A DNA stretch of 52,741 bases from an uncultured Bacteroidaceae bacterium (GCA_905235565.1 CAJOLR010000005.1:32254-84994), one strand, 5' to 3'; counted from the stretch's first letter, positions 1 to 9,586 are shown. Made by a program: numbers and translations. Notes: generated by a model not told the origin, from the letters alone.

Positions 1-1482
1 AAGTTTGAGCCGGCCGAGGGTGCTCCCGCCAAGAAATCCATCAACGCAGGCGTTATCCTGTCAGGTGGCCAGGCTCCCGGCGGTCACAACGTTATAGCAG
101 GTCTGTTTGACGGACTCAAGAAACTTAACCCCGCCAACAAACTGTACGGTTTCATCCTGGGCCCCGGCGGTCTGGTTGACCACAACTATATGGAGCTCAC
201 AGCCGATATCATCGACGAGTACCGCAACACCGGCGGTTTCGATATCATCGGTTCCGGCCGTACCAAACTGGAAAAGAAGGATCAGTTCGATAAGGGTCTG
301 GAGATACTTAAAGCTCTTGACATCAAGGCTCTGGTTATCATCGGCGGTGATGATTCAAACACCAACGCCTGCGTTCTGGCCGAGTACTACAAGGCTATCG
401 GTGCAGGTGTGCAGGTTATCGGCTGCCCCAAGACCATTGACGGTGACCTCAAGAACTCCGAGATTGAGACATCTTTCGGCTTTGATACCGCTACCAAGGT
501 TTACTCAGAGATAATTGGTAACATTGAGCGCGACTGCAACTCAGCCCGCAAGTACTGGCACTTTATCAAGCTGATGGGACGTTCGGCCAGCCACGTAACC
601 CTGGAGTGCGCCCTGCAGACCCAGCCTAACATCACCCTTATCGGTGAGGAGGTTGAGGCCAAGAACCAGACTCTGGATGACATTGTGACATATATCGCTC
701 AGGTTGTTGCCGACCGTGCCGCCCGCGGCATGAACTTCGGTACCGTTCTGGTTCCCGAGGGCCTGATAGAGTTCATTCCTGCCATCAAGAAACTGATTGC
801 CGAGCTGAACGATGTCCTGGCAGCCAACCAGGCTGAGTTTGACATGATCCAGGCAGACAAGAAGATACAGTACATAGTAAGCAAGCTCTCCAGGGAGAAT
901 GCCGCAATATTCAAGAGCCTGCCCGAGAGCGTAAGCCGTCAGCTGGCACTGGAGCGTGACCCGCACGGAAACGTTCAGGTATCCCTGATCGAGACCGAGC
1001 AGCTGCTGGCCGATATGGTCGGTGTCAAGCTGGCTGAGTGGAAGAAGGAAGGCAAGTTCCTGGGCAAGTATGCCACGCAGCACCACTTCTGCGGTTACGA
1101 GGGCCGTTGCGCAGCTCCGTCAAACTTTGACGCCGACTACTGCTACAGCCTGGGTTACAACGCATCAATGCTGATCGCCGCCGGCAAGACCGGTTATATG
1201 TCATCAATAAAGAACACCGTGGCTCCTGCCGACCAGTGGGTGGCAGGCGGTATTCCTATCACCATGATGATGAATATGGAGAAGCGTAATGGTGAGATGA
1301 AGCCGGTTATCCGCAAGGCTCTGGTTGAGCTGGACGGCGCTCCATTCAAGGAGTTCATCAAGCACCGTGCAGAGTGGGCCCGCGAGACCAGTTTCGTATA
1401 TCCCGGTCCTATCCAGTACTTTGGTCCCACCGAGGTCTGCGACCAGCCTACCAAGACCCTGAAGCTGGAGCATTTGCGTTAA
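1..1482 (+). CDS. pfp: Pyrophosphate--fructose-6-phosphate 1-phosphotransferase (5'-truncated by window)
   Basis: Glycolytic enzyme that reversibly phosphorylates fructose-6-phosphate with pyrophosphate in the cytoplasm. The frame is open from base 1, so 493 residues are present and the N-terminus lies outside the window. An early GGQAPGGHN loop, the GGDDSN segment and PKTIDGDL are visible. The Asp of GGDDS and the Lys of PKTID mark the pyrophosphate-dependent rather than the ATP-dependent type. The length fits the long PFP clade of about 550 residues that is usual in Bacteroidales, so roughly 55 residues are missing. A GH25 gene follows after 12 bp and probably shares the transcript. Codon use is strongly biased (AAC, ATC, CTG), as expected for a highly expressed gene. 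Confidence 0.95.
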   Translation, partial: KFEPAEGAPAKKSINAGVILSGGQAPGGHNVIAGLFDGLKKLNPANKLYGFILGPGGLVDHNYMELTADIIDEYRNTGGFDIIGSGRTKLEKKDQFDKGLEILKALDIKALVIIGGDDSNTNACVLAEYYKAIGAGVQVIGCPKTIDGDLKNSEIETSFGFDTATKVYSEIIGNIERDCNSARKYWHFIKLMGRSASHVTLECALQTQPNITLIGEEVEAKNQTLDDIVTYIAQVVADRAARGMNFGTVLVPEGLIEFIPAIKKLIAELNDVLAANQAEFDMIQADKKIQYIVSKLSRENAAIFKSLPESVSRQLALERDPHGNVQVSLIETEQLLADMVGVKLAEWKKEGKFLGKYATQHHFCGYEGRCAAPSNFDADYCYSLGYNASMLIAAGKTGYMSSIKNTVAPADQWVAGGIPITMMMNMEKRNGEMKPVIRKALVELDGAPFKEFIKHRAEWARETSFVYPGPIQYFGPTEVCDQPTKTLKLEHLR

Positions 1483-1494
1483 GCAAAAGGTATT

Positions 1495-2337
1495 ATGCCG
1501 GCCAACAGCAAAGGCAAGAAAACAACAAGAAAGAGGGTTTCCGTTCCAAAAAAGAAAGGACGGAAGCCCTCTTATGTTATGCCCGACTGGCTTCACTGGC
1601 TTATAACAGCCGCGATACTGGTTGTAATTTCAGTAGCGGCATATCATTTCCTTTTAAGACCATACATTTTCCGTCTCAAGCCATGTCAGGGCGCCAGGGA
1701 GTACGGAGTATGTCTGCCCTCAGGATTCCTGTATTACGGAATAGACGTGTCTCATCATCAGGGTAAGATAGATTGGGAGAGGGTGGTTGATTCATCGGTT
1801 GAGAACGGCTATCCCATCAAGTTCGTAATCATCAAGGCCACTGAGAGCGATACATTTACAGATCCTGATTATAGTGATAATATTTCAGATGCCCGTAAGG
1901 CGGGACTGGTATGCGGCGTTTATCACTTTTATGACCCCAGTACATCTCCTCAAAGACAGGCGCAGCATTTTATCAATACCGTGAAGCTCAAAAAGGGCGA
2001 CCTTGTACCGGTGATTGATGTGGAGCGTACAGGACGCTCATCGGCCGACCTGCGCCGGGACCTGCTCATTTTCATTAAGGAACTGGAGTTGAATTACGGC
2101 GTCAAGCCTATGATATATGCATCGGCCAAATTCCACCGCCGTAATCTTGGCAGTCCTGAGTTTGATGCATATCCATTCTGGGTGGCACATTATTATGTGG
2201 CCCGTCCCGTCACAGACAGGCAGTGGCGCTTTTGGCAGTTTACAGACCACTCCAGCGTTGAAGGTATAGGAGGCTACACTGATTTCAACGTGTTCCGAGG
2301 TTCTGAAGCCGATTTTGATTCACTTCGCATAAAATAG
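1495..2337 (+). CDS. Membrane-anchored GH25 lysozyme-like muramidase
   Basis: Glycoside hydrolase family 25 enzymes cleave the MurNAc-GlcNAc bond of peptidoglycan. The 280-aa protein has a very basic cytoplasmic N-terminus (residues 1-25), one membrane segment (about 35-55) and no signal-peptidase site, so it should be inner-membrane anchored and face the periplasm. The GH25 barrel starts with DVSHHQGKIDW (Asp84) and carries PVIDVE (Asp175, Glu177), the usual catalytic acidic residues. The start is supported by AAAAGG a few bases upstream and the 12-bp gap after pfp. Its role, wall remodelling or degradation of foreign peptidoglycan, cannot be told from sequence. A hairpin follows the stop at once. 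Confidence 0.9.
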   Translation: MPANSKGKKTTRKRVSVPKKKGRKPSYVMPDWLHWLITAAILVVISVAAYHFLLRPYIFRLKPCQGAREYGVCLPSGFLYYGIDVSHHQGKIDWERVVDSSVENGYPIKFVIIKATESDTFTDPDYSDNISDARKAGLVCGVYHFYDPSTSPQRQAQHFINTVKLKKGDLVPVIDVERTGRSSADLRRDLLIFIKELELNYGVKPMIYASAKFHRRNLGSPEFDAYPFWVAHYYVARPVTDRQWRFWQFTDHSSVEGIGGYTDFNVFRGSEADFDSLRIK

Positions 2338-2366
2338 TACAAAAGGGGTCTGCCCCCAATTGTGCT
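2336..2366 (+). terminator. Hairpin after the GH25 gene
   Basis: Arms AGTACAA and TTGTGCT pair (one G-T wobble), followed after an AA/AA internal loop by GGGG/CCCC. The stem overlaps the GH25 stop codon. Only a short ATTTT tract follows, so termination is likely but not certain. Confidence 0.5.
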
Positions 2367-2428
2367 ATTTTAGGGATTTTCCCCTGAACTATTAGGAAAT
2401 TTCCGTGATGCAGGTATTATTACCGTAT

Positions 2429-2436
2429 TATTTTTG
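2429..2436 (+). promoter_or_regulatory. Bacteroidetes -7 box (TATTTTTG)
   Basis: Exact TAnnTTTG match 32 bp before the ATG at 2468. It places the transcription start near 2442, inside the longer open frame that begins at 2405, so the later ATG is the real start. No good -33 TTTG is visible. Confidence 0.6.
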
Positions 2437-2467
2437 CATTGGAAACAAACCACAAAAACATACGGTT

Positions 2468-3904
2468 ATGAAAAAGTCAGTATTGTTTATGGCATTGATG
2501 GCAGTCACAATGACAGCCGGTGCACAGAGAAATGACTTGTACTCATCTGGTAAAAACAGTGGGAAGTCTTCAAGTCAGTCAACGCAGGGTTCAGCTGTGG
2601 TGACTCGTACACCTTCTTATACCGAGCCCGAAGTTACATATCAGCAGGCTGCTCCTGTAGTCAAGACAACTCCTCAGATCATAGTAGACCGTGATCCCGA
2701 TGAGTATAACCGTCGATATACCTATGGGACCAGCCAGATCCAGTACGAGGATGGCTCGATACTGGACGATGTCCCCACCGTTTATATACATGACACAATC
2801 TATGTGATTGATCCCGACTCAGGAGAGAAGAGATATGTTTATGACGATGACGGTTCATATGCCGATGGTTACCAGGATGCCGTTGAGGATTACTATCTGA
2901 CGCGTCGTCTGTACCGTTTCCGTCATTACGGCCGTTTCTATCATTCTCTGTATGATGACCTGCTTTGGGATATAGTTTACTGGGACCGTTATTTTGATGA
3001 CCGTTACTGGTACTATTCGCACACTTACTACTATGATCCCTGGTATTATGATCCCTGGTACTATGATCCCTGGTACTATGGTGGTTGGCATTACACCTCA
3101 TGGTATTACGAGCCTTATTATCACTATGGACCGGCCTATTACTATTCGGGCCCGGTAGTTGTGAATGACAGGACTTATCATTATACTCCTAACCGCAGCG
3201 TAAACGGAGGAGGTTGGGACAGGAATCTCAGCCGTACAGCATCCGGCAGGACTGCAGCATTCGGTTCAAGCAGCAACCGTAGCGTAAGTTCAGCCTCAAA
3301 TCCGGTAGCTTCCAGGTCTGTCACCACTAATGCAACTCCGGACAGAAGCGTGACAGGTACCTCTTCAAGCCGCAGCGTATCTGCATCCAGCCGCAGCGTC
3401 GGTAGCAGCAGCTCAAGTTCCAGCCGCAGCGTCGGTAACAGCAACTCAAGTTCCAGCCGCAGTGTCAGTGGCAGCAGTTCAAGCCGTTCTGTAAGCAGTG
3501 GTTCCGCCAGCAGTTCAACCCGCAGTGTTTCACAGTCTGATGGCCGTTCCACAACTTCATCATCAGCTGTAAGGAGTGTGACTCCTGCCAACTCAAGCCG
3601 TTCAAGCTCTTCAAGCTCTTCACGCTCTGTAATTAGCGGTTCAGCTTCAAGGTCAACTCAGTCCGGTACAACCTATGACCGTCCAAGCAGCACCAGCAGT
3701 TCCAGCCGCTCTGTAGGCAGCAGTTCCAGCAGTTATGTCGGCAGCAGCACCAGCAACTCCAGCAGTTATGTAGGCAGCAGTTCCAGCAGCAGCTCCAGCC
3801 GTTCTGTAGGCAGCAGCTCCAGTTTCAGTTCAGGCAGCAGCTCCAGTTTCAGTTCAGGCAGCAGTGGTTCACGTGCCGTATCAGGCAGTTCATCCAGAAG
3901 ATAA
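2468..3904 (+). CDS. Secreted low-complexity protein: Tyr/Trp-rich region followed by Ser-Arg-Val repeats
   Basis: I do not recognise a domain. The 478-aa product starts with a clear signal peptide (MKKSVLFMALMAVTMTAGAQ). Residues about 125-245 are dominated by Tyr, Trp, Asp and His and include three direct PWYYD copies. From about 245 to the end the chain is mostly Ser with SRSV/SSSS repeats. Such chains are intrinsically disordered and often sit at the cell surface or envelope, which is inference here. The repeats are coding, with varied Ser codons (AGC, TCC, TCA, AGT), so they are kept at protein level. Similar proteins in Bacteroides were once auto-named vitellogenin-like, without functional support. 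The next gene is an outer-membrane barrel 62 bp downstream. The start is set by the signal peptide and the promoter box at 2429. Confidence 0.85.
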   Translation: MKKSVLFMALMAVTMTAGAQRNDLYSSGKNSGKSSSQSTQGSAVVTRTPSYTEPEVTYQQAAPVVKTTPQIIVDRDPDEYNRRYTYGTSQIQYEDGSILDDVPTVYIHDTIYVIDPDSGEKRYVYDDDGSYADGYQDAVEDYYLTRRLYRFRHYGRFYHSLYDDLLWDIVYWDRYFDDRYWYYSHTYYYDPWYYDPWYYDPWYYGGWHYTSWYYEPYYHYGPAYYYSGPVVVNDRTYHYTPNRSVNGGGWDRNLSRTASGRTAAFGSSSNRSVSSASNPVASRSVTTNATPDRSVTGTSSSRSVSASSRSVGSSSSSSSRSVGNSNSSSSRSVSGSSSSRSVSSGSASSSTRSVSQSDGRSTTSSSAVRSVTPANSSRSSSSSSSRSVISGSASRSTQSGTTYDRPSSTSSSSRSVGSSSSSYVGSSTSNSSSYVGSSSSSSSSRSVGSSSSFSSGSSSSFSSGSSGSRAVSGSSSRR

Positions 3905-3966
3905 TTTAATCAGTACTGTAAAAGAGAACAATAAATCCAAATCAGAAACCTGTAAATACTTTAGAT

Positions 3967-5418
3967 ATGAAAACCGCAAAATACACAATTACAGCAATAG
4001 CCCTGTCAATCTGTACGGTGATAGGTGCACAGACATCATTCGATGCAGCCAAGCTGTATGAGGAGGAACTGAACGGAACAGCCCGTTATATCGGAATGGG
4101 CGGAGCAATGGGTGCCTTAGGCAGCGATCCTTCTGTGATCAGCCATAACCCTGCCGGTATCGGTACATACCATAAGAGCGATATAAATTTCTCTCTGTCA
4201 GCATTCGGTACTTCAGTAAGCACGGATCCCATGGCAACCAAAAGTAAGCCGATCTTCAATAACGGCAGGACATATTACTCACACAGCAACCCGTCAGATA
4301 TAAATATGGCTTTTGATAATTTCTCGGCCATATTCTCTGGCAGTGAATCAGGTGACAACTATTTCAACTTCGGCATTTCATACCGTAAGCTTCAGAATAT
4401 GGACCGCGATCTGGACTATGTTGATGCTTTTGATGATGCTGACGGATATGAGGTGTGGAGAGAGTATAAGGATCATCAGCGGAATAAGGTCAACTCATTT
4501 GATTTCAACATGTCATACAACCTGTCAGACAAGGTCTATATCGGTTGGACATTCGGCATCCTTTCTACGGTGACCAACTCAGAGGGTTATTTCTATGATT
4601 ACTATGCTCCAGATGTGCATCCTGATTATCCCAATGGACTGGATTATACATGTGTAGATAAGATGACAAGATCTGAGGGCGCAGGTTGGAATATGGCTTT
4701 CGGTACTATAATACGTCCGATCCCGGCACTTCGTCTGGGTGCTGCAATCAAGACCCCTACCTATTTCAATGAGAGGCTTGAGTATTCCGATTATCTGTAC
4801 GCTGTCTTGGGAGAAGCCAAGGATGGCAGCAAATTCCATAACGAAATTGATTACAAGTTCTCATCACCGTGGTCTCTTGACCTGAGCGCTGGACTGACAT
4901 TCGGCGGCAGCATGGTAAATGTAGCGTTGGGCGCTGAATATGAGAAACATTTTACAAGCCGTTCATCACTCTCGATTGGTAAAACCAAAATGCTTGATCA
5001 GGGTGCGGTAGACTATAAGGATTATTCAGTGCTAAAATCCGGCTTTGAACTGAATATCAGCAATTTCTCAATAAGGAGCGGTTTCGGATACAAGGAATCG
5101 ATGTTCAATGACGGATCATACCCTTATCTGTATGACTCTGATTTCAACGGTTGGAAGAAAGATTCTTCAGGAAATGTTGCGGAAGTGGGACGTACAGATT
5201 TCCAGATAGACCGTCTTGGCAAGACACGCTATGTTACATTCGGATTGGGATACTGCTCGACACCTGACAGCGACGGCACTCAGTTCTATGTAGACCTGGC
5301 TTATGTCAACGGGCTTAGAGGCAGTATAGTCAATGTGAATGAATACGTTGAGGATGTGGATGTAAAATATAACTATAAGACAGACAAGATCCAGTTGACC
5401 TTTGGCTGGAACTTCTAA
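3967..5418 (+). CDS. OmpP1/FadL/TodX-family outer-membrane transport protein
   Basis: 483 aa with signal peptide (MKTAKYTITAIALSICTVIGAQ). The mature start ARYIGMGGAMGALGSDPSVISHNPAGI is typical of FadL-type barrels, where this segment forms the plug, and the NPAG motif is conserved. The remainder alternates aromatic and polar residues as in a 14-strand barrel and ends in an aromatic residue (TFGWNF). FadL members take hydrophobic ligands across the outer membrane. Bacteroides homologues are often labelled hemin receptor without proof. The ligand is unknown. It lies 62 bp behind the Ser-rich secreted protein, probably on the same transcript, and ends at a strong terminator. Confidence 0.88.
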   Translation: MKTAKYTITAIALSICTVIGAQTSFDAAKLYEEELNGTARYIGMGGAMGALGSDPSVISHNPAGIGTYHKSDINFSLSAFGTSVSTDPMATKSKPIFNNGRTYYSHSNPSDINMAFDNFSAIFSGSESGDNYFNFGISYRKLQNMDRDLDYVDAFDDADGYEVWREYKDHQRNKVNSFDFNMSYNLSDKVYIGWTFGILSTVTNSEGYFYDYYAPDVHPDYPNGLDYTCVDKMTRSEGAGWNMAFGTIIRPIPALRLGAAIKTPTYFNERLEYSDYLYAVLGEAKDGSKFHNEIDYKFSSPWSLDLSAGLTFGGSMVNVALGAEYEKHFTSRSSLSIGKTKMLDQGAVDYKDYSVLKSGFELNISNFSIRSGFGYKESMFNDGSYPYLYDSDFNGWKKDSSGNVAEVGRTDFQIDRLGKTRYVTFGLGYCSTPDSDGTQFYVDLAYVNGLRGSIVNVNEYVEDVDVKYNYKTDKIQLTFGWNF

Positions 5419-5453
5419 ATAGACAGTCTGATTTTGAGATGATTTTAATTGAT

Positions 5454-5488
5454 TCCGGCTGGTCTTGGTGACCAGCCGGAGTTTTTTT
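5454..5488 (+). terminator. Strong rho-independent terminator
   Basis: A perfect 11-bp stem (TCCGGCTGGTC at 5454-5464 with GACCAGCCGGA at 5470-5480), 5-base loop, then seven T (5482-5488). It separates the FadL-type gene from the convergent oxidoreductase gene, whose stop codon lies in the T tract. Confidence 0.93.
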
Positions 5489-6455
5489 AGAATTTGCCCA
5501 GTATCCGGTCCATAACCCAGTTGGTGGGGGTGGCGCTGATGCCGTCACAACCGCACACGGACTTACCGTTCAGGTGATCTACAACAGCTTGAACCAGAGG
5601 GAACTGTACATGCTCCGGGTTAGGTATGTCAAACTCATGGCGCCCCTCGCTGTCATGGAGTGCTATGGGCTGGAATGTAAATATCGAGAAACAGATCATG
5701 CCCTTGTCACCAATCAACTCTATACGGTCTTCCTTGGCGGATTCATCGGCCACGAAACACCATGAGCCTGACCCTACCAGACCGTTCTCAAACTTGAAGC
5801 AGGCGCTTACGGTGTCCTCGGCCTGATACAGACCTGCGCGGTTGCTGCAAAGTCCGTAAGCATCGATAATGCAGCCGCAGAGTTCCTGAACCATGTCAAT
5901 CTGGTGAGGTGCCAGATCATAGAAATAACCGCCACCCGATATATCGGGAATGACGCGCCAGGGCAGGTTGGTGCTGTTGTAATCCAACTCTTTGGGTGGC
6001 TGGGCAAAACGTATCTGGACGTTTATCAGTTTACCTATGCCGGGTATAAGTTCCTTGACTTTCAGGAAATACGGAAGGTAACGGCGGTAATAGGCGACGA
6101 AACACGGCACTCCTGTCTCTCTGGAAACGCGGTTGATGCGCATGCATTCCTCGTAGCTCTGAGCCATCGGCTTTTCAATATAGACTGGCTTGCCTGCTTT
6201 CATGGCCATAACAGCGTATGTGGCGTGCGATGATGGAGGGGTGGCGATATAGAGCGCATCCACTTGAGGATCATCTATGATGTCCAATGCGTCTGTATAC
6301 CACTTAGCGATGTTATGCCTTTCTGCGTAGGAGCGTGCTTTGTTCTTATCACGGCTCATTACGGCCTCAATGGCCGATCCTTCGGCCTTTGCGAATGCAG
6401 GCCCGCTCTTCTTTTCGGTCACCTCACCGCATCCAATGAATCCCCATCTTATCAT
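5487..6455 (-). CDS. Gfo/Idh/MocA-family NAD(P)-dependent oxidoreductase
   Basis: 322-aa cytoplasmic dehydrogenase of the glucose-fructose oxidoreductase/inositol dehydrogenase family, which oxidises or epimerises sugars and cyclitols. The N-terminal Rossmann motif GFIGCGEV (residues 5-12) and the family EKP motif (Glu94-Pro96, lysine in the active site) are present. The C-terminal half is the usual alpha/beta substrate domain. There is no signal peptide. It starts 22 bp after the porin stop and is the last gene of a four-gene minus-strand unit. The substrate cannot be predicted. Confidence 0.92.
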   Translation of the reverse strand: MIRWGFIGCGEVTEKKSGPAFAKAEGSAIEAVMSRDKNKARSYAERHNIAKWYTDALDIIDDPQVDALYIATPPSSHATYAVMAMKAGKPVYIEKPMAQSYEECMRINRVSRETGVPCFVAYYRRYLPYFLKVKELIPGIGKLINVQIRFAQPPKELDYNSTNLPWRVIPDISGGGYFYDLAPHQIDMVQELCGCIIDAYGLCSNRAGLYQAEDTVSACFKFENGLVGSGSWCFVADESAKEDRIELIGDKGMICFSIFTFQPIALHDSEGRHEFDIPNPEHVQFPLVQAVVDHLNGKSVCGCDGISATPTNWVMDRILGKF

Positions 6456-6477
6456 ATCTCTGGAAAGAACTGTTGAA

Positions 6478-8577
6478 TCAATCGTAAAAAGTCCAGCTGA
6501 GTCCGAATTTGACCATGCCGGGATTTGCCGGATAACCTGGAACGATGAATGAGTCCCGATTGCTCATCTGCCCGTCATTGGCATGGTAGTAAAGGATATA
6601 GAAACGTACTCCGCGCAGGGAGCAGTTTACATATCCGGTAAGCAGGGGATAACCTCCCACCTCTTGGATACAGCCGTCATTCTGAATATGGAACATACCT
6701 ACCGCCGGACAATAGCCGGGAGCTTTGTAACGGGTAAAATAGAGGGCATTGGCTCCGACCTCCAGATGGAGTCGCTTATAATAGACGAACTTTAGGTAGA
6801 GGTCAGAGAATACGTTGAGGTCAGGCAGGGGGATAATCTTCTCGTTGCCCGATAACTGATATGTGATGTTGTTGTCCCAATGCAACGGTCCAATCCTGAA
6901 GTTCTGCTGCAGTGAGGCACTCAGTATCTGTATTGAGCCGTTGTTTTGGGCGGCAGTAATGGAATATGAAGGCTGTATTACGTTGTCGGCGTTTGTGTAT
7001 GCTCCGGCATCGTTCTTGAGATAGACGTAGTTGGCCACATTCTCAACGTCCAGCTGTAATCTTGTGCCGGTCTGCTCAATATCCAGATAACCGCCGAAAC
7101 GGGTGCGGAACTCTTTCTTGAAATCCGAGTCCCACCACGCAAATGTGGAGTGTTGGTTGGCATAGTAGAACGGCGCATCCTGAGCCGACATCTCTGCATA
7201 AGCTCCTATGCCTGTCTCCTTGCCGAACAACGGGTATTTAAGGTCAGCCTGACCAGCCAGCCTGAAGTCTCCAAGACTTGCTCCAAGTACAATGCTCTCA
7301 AAATCCGCGCTGAATGTAAGGTTATCTCCTTGAGCCTTCTCCATATGAGCTCCCAATGAGAACTTGCCCTCGCTGTAACGGCGAATATATTCACTGCCTG
7401 TGGCAAGTGTATCAGGCATATGATAGTTCTTGTATTCGTAACGTGCAAAAGCTGACAATCCTGCAAACGCCCATTTGGTGGAGCCTTCCAGAAGTGAGAG
7501 TGACAGGGTGTTGGTCAGATAGAAATTGCGCATTATGTCAACGGAATCGTTCTTAAGGAAAGAGTTGGTGTAAAAGCCCGGCCAGGTCTGGTAAAAAATG
7601 TACCTTCTCTGCAGATTGCCAATCTCTAAAGTGTGGGCCAGTTTTCCATACTCTTTCTTGTCACTGAATGTATAGATCGTATCCCCTATGCTGTCTGTGT
7701 GGTATTTGGTAATGCTGATGGAAAGCTCCTGATTGAGCATGGCCTGATGGCGTTTGAGGTTATTCCAGTTGTAGCGCAGACGGAAAGGTATATCCTCGGG
7801 TGAATAGCTCTTACGGCCTTCGGCCATTGCCTCGGGATTCTTTATGTATCTGGGATCCTGGATTCCGCCGTTTTCGGCCACTTTCATCTCGTCCCTGTTG
7901 GCGGTTGCATAGAAATGGTAGATATCGCCACGGTAGTAGGTGTAGATCCTGGCATCAAACATGGACGTGGACTGGTTTTCAAATCGACCGCGCCCCAGCA
8001 GATAATCCAGGTCAAAGCCCAGTCCTGACTTCTTGCTGAAATTGGCGGCAAAGTAACCCTTAAGATGTTCTTCGCCTGTACGACGGTTTCCGCCATTGTA
8101 GTAATCTATGCTTACATGGGGGGACTTGGTGTCAGTAAAACGGAACTGATCCGGATTCTTTATCCAGAAATCATACGGGGTGTCAAAGATAAAATCTCCA
8201 GGCTGCTCACGTTCAAAATAGATGCGTGACAGACGAGGTGAGCCCATGTTGCCCAGATGACTGTAAGTGCCCATCATGCCCTCTGTCAGATGAACGTTGT
8301 GGAATGAGTGATGCAACGTGTCCGGTTCAATGATATCGGGCAGACCTGTATTGGTGTTTATGGTCCACTGGAAATAATCCTTTGACACGGTACGTTCTAC
8401 TACAGTGGAGTCCTTATCGGGATCCATATTCATGAATCCATCCATCTTTTCACCGTTGAATCCGTCCTGATTCTGGGACAGTGTACTCTGTGCCTGAACG
8501 GAAAGGTGGAGAAACAGTAGGGCTATGACAGACGCAAATCCTGTTGTCCTGCTTTTTTTCAGGGCGAAGACCTTCAT
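6478..8577 (-). CDS. Putative outer-membrane porin (Porin_10-like)
   Basis: 699 aa. The chosen start (MKVFALKKSRTTGF) gives a proper signal peptide ending in SVQAQ and overlaps the stop of the J-domain gene by 4 bp (ATGA), so translation is probably coupled. After a linker (residues 20-60) the chain is a long run of amphipathic strands rich in Tyr, Phe and Asn. It ends in an aromatic/acidic motif (SWTFYD), as in the large barrels called putative porin in Bacteroidetes. The transported substrate is unknown. An upstream extension to 8670 is open but lies inside the preceding gene and lacks a signal-like N-terminus. Confidence 0.85.
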   Translation of the reverse strand: MKVFALKKSRTTGFASVIALLFLHLSVQAQSTLSQNQDGFNGEKMDGFMNMDPDKDSTVVERTVSKDYFQWTINTNTGLPDIIEPDTLHHSFHNVHLTEGMMGTYSHLGNMGSPRLSRIYFEREQPGDFIFDTPYDFWIKNPDQFRFTDTKSPHVSIDYYNGGNRRTGEEHLKGYFAANFSKKSGLGFDLDYLLGRGRFENQSTSMFDARIYTYYRGDIYHFYATANRDEMKVAENGGIQDPRYIKNPEAMAEGRKSYSPEDIPFRLRYNWNNLKRHQAMLNQELSISITKYHTDSIGDTIYTFSDKKEYGKLAHTLEIGNLQRRYIFYQTWPGFYTNSFLKNDSVDIMRNFYLTNTLSLSLLEGSTKWAFAGLSAFARYEYKNYHMPDTLATGSEYIRRYSEGKFSLGAHMEKAQGDNLTFSADFESIVLGASLGDFRLAGQADLKYPLFGKETGIGAYAEMSAQDAPFYYANQHSTFAWWDSDFKKEFRTRFGGYLDIEQTGTRLQLDVENVANYVYLKNDAGAYTNADNVIQPSYSITAAQNNGSIQILSASLQQNFRIGPLHWDNNITYQLSGNEKIIPLPDLNVFSDLYLKFVYYKRLHLEVGANALYFTRYKAPGYCPAVGMFHIQNDGCIQEVGGYPLLTGYVNCSLRGVRFYILYYHANDGQMSNRDSFIVPGYPANPGMVKFGLSWTFYD

Positions 8578-8987
8578 GGGATTAGTCTGAGAATGAATTC
8601 CGAAATTTTTATGAGCATAGATATGCCGCATGCCCAATAGAACGGCCCCGAACCAATAGCGCCGCTCCACTGTAATATGAATAACACCGTAGTGACTGCC
8701 GCTCCGGCAAGGAACAGCGTATTCAGGGTGTATCTGGCTTTCTGCCTGCGGTCTGTCTGTTCTGACCTGCGTACCCGTTTCACGCGTTTGCCTATCTTGC
8801 CCTTAACGTCATATAGGGCACGGCTCTCTATGTCGGAGAGTACGGTATAGGCTTGAACTATACGTTCATGCATGGGCGTACCTTCTGGGTTATCGGCAAC
8901 CAGCCGTTCATAAGCGGAACGGATCTGGACGTCCGATGCAGACGGGGCAACTCCCAGAATATTGTACAGTTCTTGGTTTGAAGACAT
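8574..8987 (-). CDS. J-domain-like membrane protein lacking the HPD motif
   Basis: 137 aa. Residues 5-62 match a DnaJ domain (LYNILGVAPSASDVQIRSAY, then a VLSD helix and RALYD). However, the HPD tripeptide that J-proteins need to stimulate Hsp70 ATPase is replaced by a VADNPEG stretch. A basic linker (KIGKRVKRVRRSEQ) leads to two hydrophobic segments (about 87-105 and 113-135). It may have lost DnaK stimulation and instead act as a membrane docking module, which is inference. It starts 5 bp after the DUF4468-like gene and overlaps the porin start. Confidence 0.8.
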   Translation of the reverse strand: MSSNQELYNILGVAPSASDVQIRSAYERLVADNPEGTPMHERIVQAYTVLSDIESRALYDVKGKIGKRVKRVRRSEQTDRRQKARYTLNTLFLAGAAVTTVLFILQWSGAIGSGPFYWACGISMLIKISEFILRLIP

Positions 8988-8992
8988 TTGGA

Positions 8993-9586
8993 TCAGATGT
9001 TACCGTTAACGGTGTCAGTTGCCCTTTTGAAGAGAACATCCTTTAGGTCGATGGTCTTGATGCGGAATTTTCCGGTACTCTTGAGGAACTTGGTCCCTTT
9101 CTTGTTGTAGGCCTCCTTGTCTGTAATCCAGTCTTCGGCAGGGAATATCTTACCGCCGCCTTCACGGCCCTCCTCATAGCGGTATTTAATATCAGTCATC
9201 TTAAGGGTGAAAGATTTTTCCTTGACCACAATTGAGAAGTTATATGAAATCTTTGACTCGTCGGCAACGAAGGCCGTACTCTTGAACACTATTGTCTGGT
9301 CCACATGGAATATGCAACGGCGCGTGGTGGCATCTTCGTTCAGGATCCTTCCGGCTTGCGCATATGGCTTGGCGAATTGGCCCTTTGCCCAGTTCAACAG
9401 CATCTCATAGCATTTGTCAGTATCCATGCCGTCAGGGAGAGGGGCGGTATATTCAAAATAGACCCGTCCGTTTTCATCCTCAGGCACAGCACCCTTGGCA
9501 TATTTCGGGTCCTGTTCATTGACACCTCTTGCAAATGAAATTGATGTCACAAGCAATCCCAGTATAGCCAGAAATATTTTTTTCAT
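8993..9586 (-). CDS. Secreted DUF4468-like protein (TBP-like fold)
   Basis: 197 aa with signal peptide (MKKIFLAILGLLVTSISFA). The body has the order typical of DUF4468 proteins of Bacteroidetes: VYFEYTAPLPDGMDTDKCYEM, a helix with NWAKGQF, then RCIFHVD, a FVADESKISYNFSIVVKEKSF strand set and KMTDIKYRY. Function is unknown; the fold is thought to be beta-sheet rich and periplasmic. The start is the ATG at 9586, preceded by AGGTGG. An upstream in-frame GTG at 9595 overlaps that ribosome-binding site and is less likely. First gene of the minus-strand unit, with a TAAATTTG box 25 bp upstream. Confidence 0.8.
   Translation of the reverse strand: MKKIFLAILGLLVTSISFARGVNEQDPKYAKGAVPEDENGRVYFEYTAPLPDGMDTDKCYEMLLNWAKGQFAKPYAQAGRILNEDATTRRCIFHVDQTIVFKSTAFVADESKISYNFSIVVKEKSFTLKMTDIKYRYEEGREGGGKIFPAEDWITDKEAYNKKGTKFLKSTGKFRIKTIDLKDVLFKRATDTVNGNI

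Noticed and set aside
3390-3900. Repetitive DNA that could suggest a CRISPR or tandem repeat array
   Set aside because: The repeats follow the reading frame, vary in synonymous Ser codons and have no constant spacer length, so they are protein repeats.
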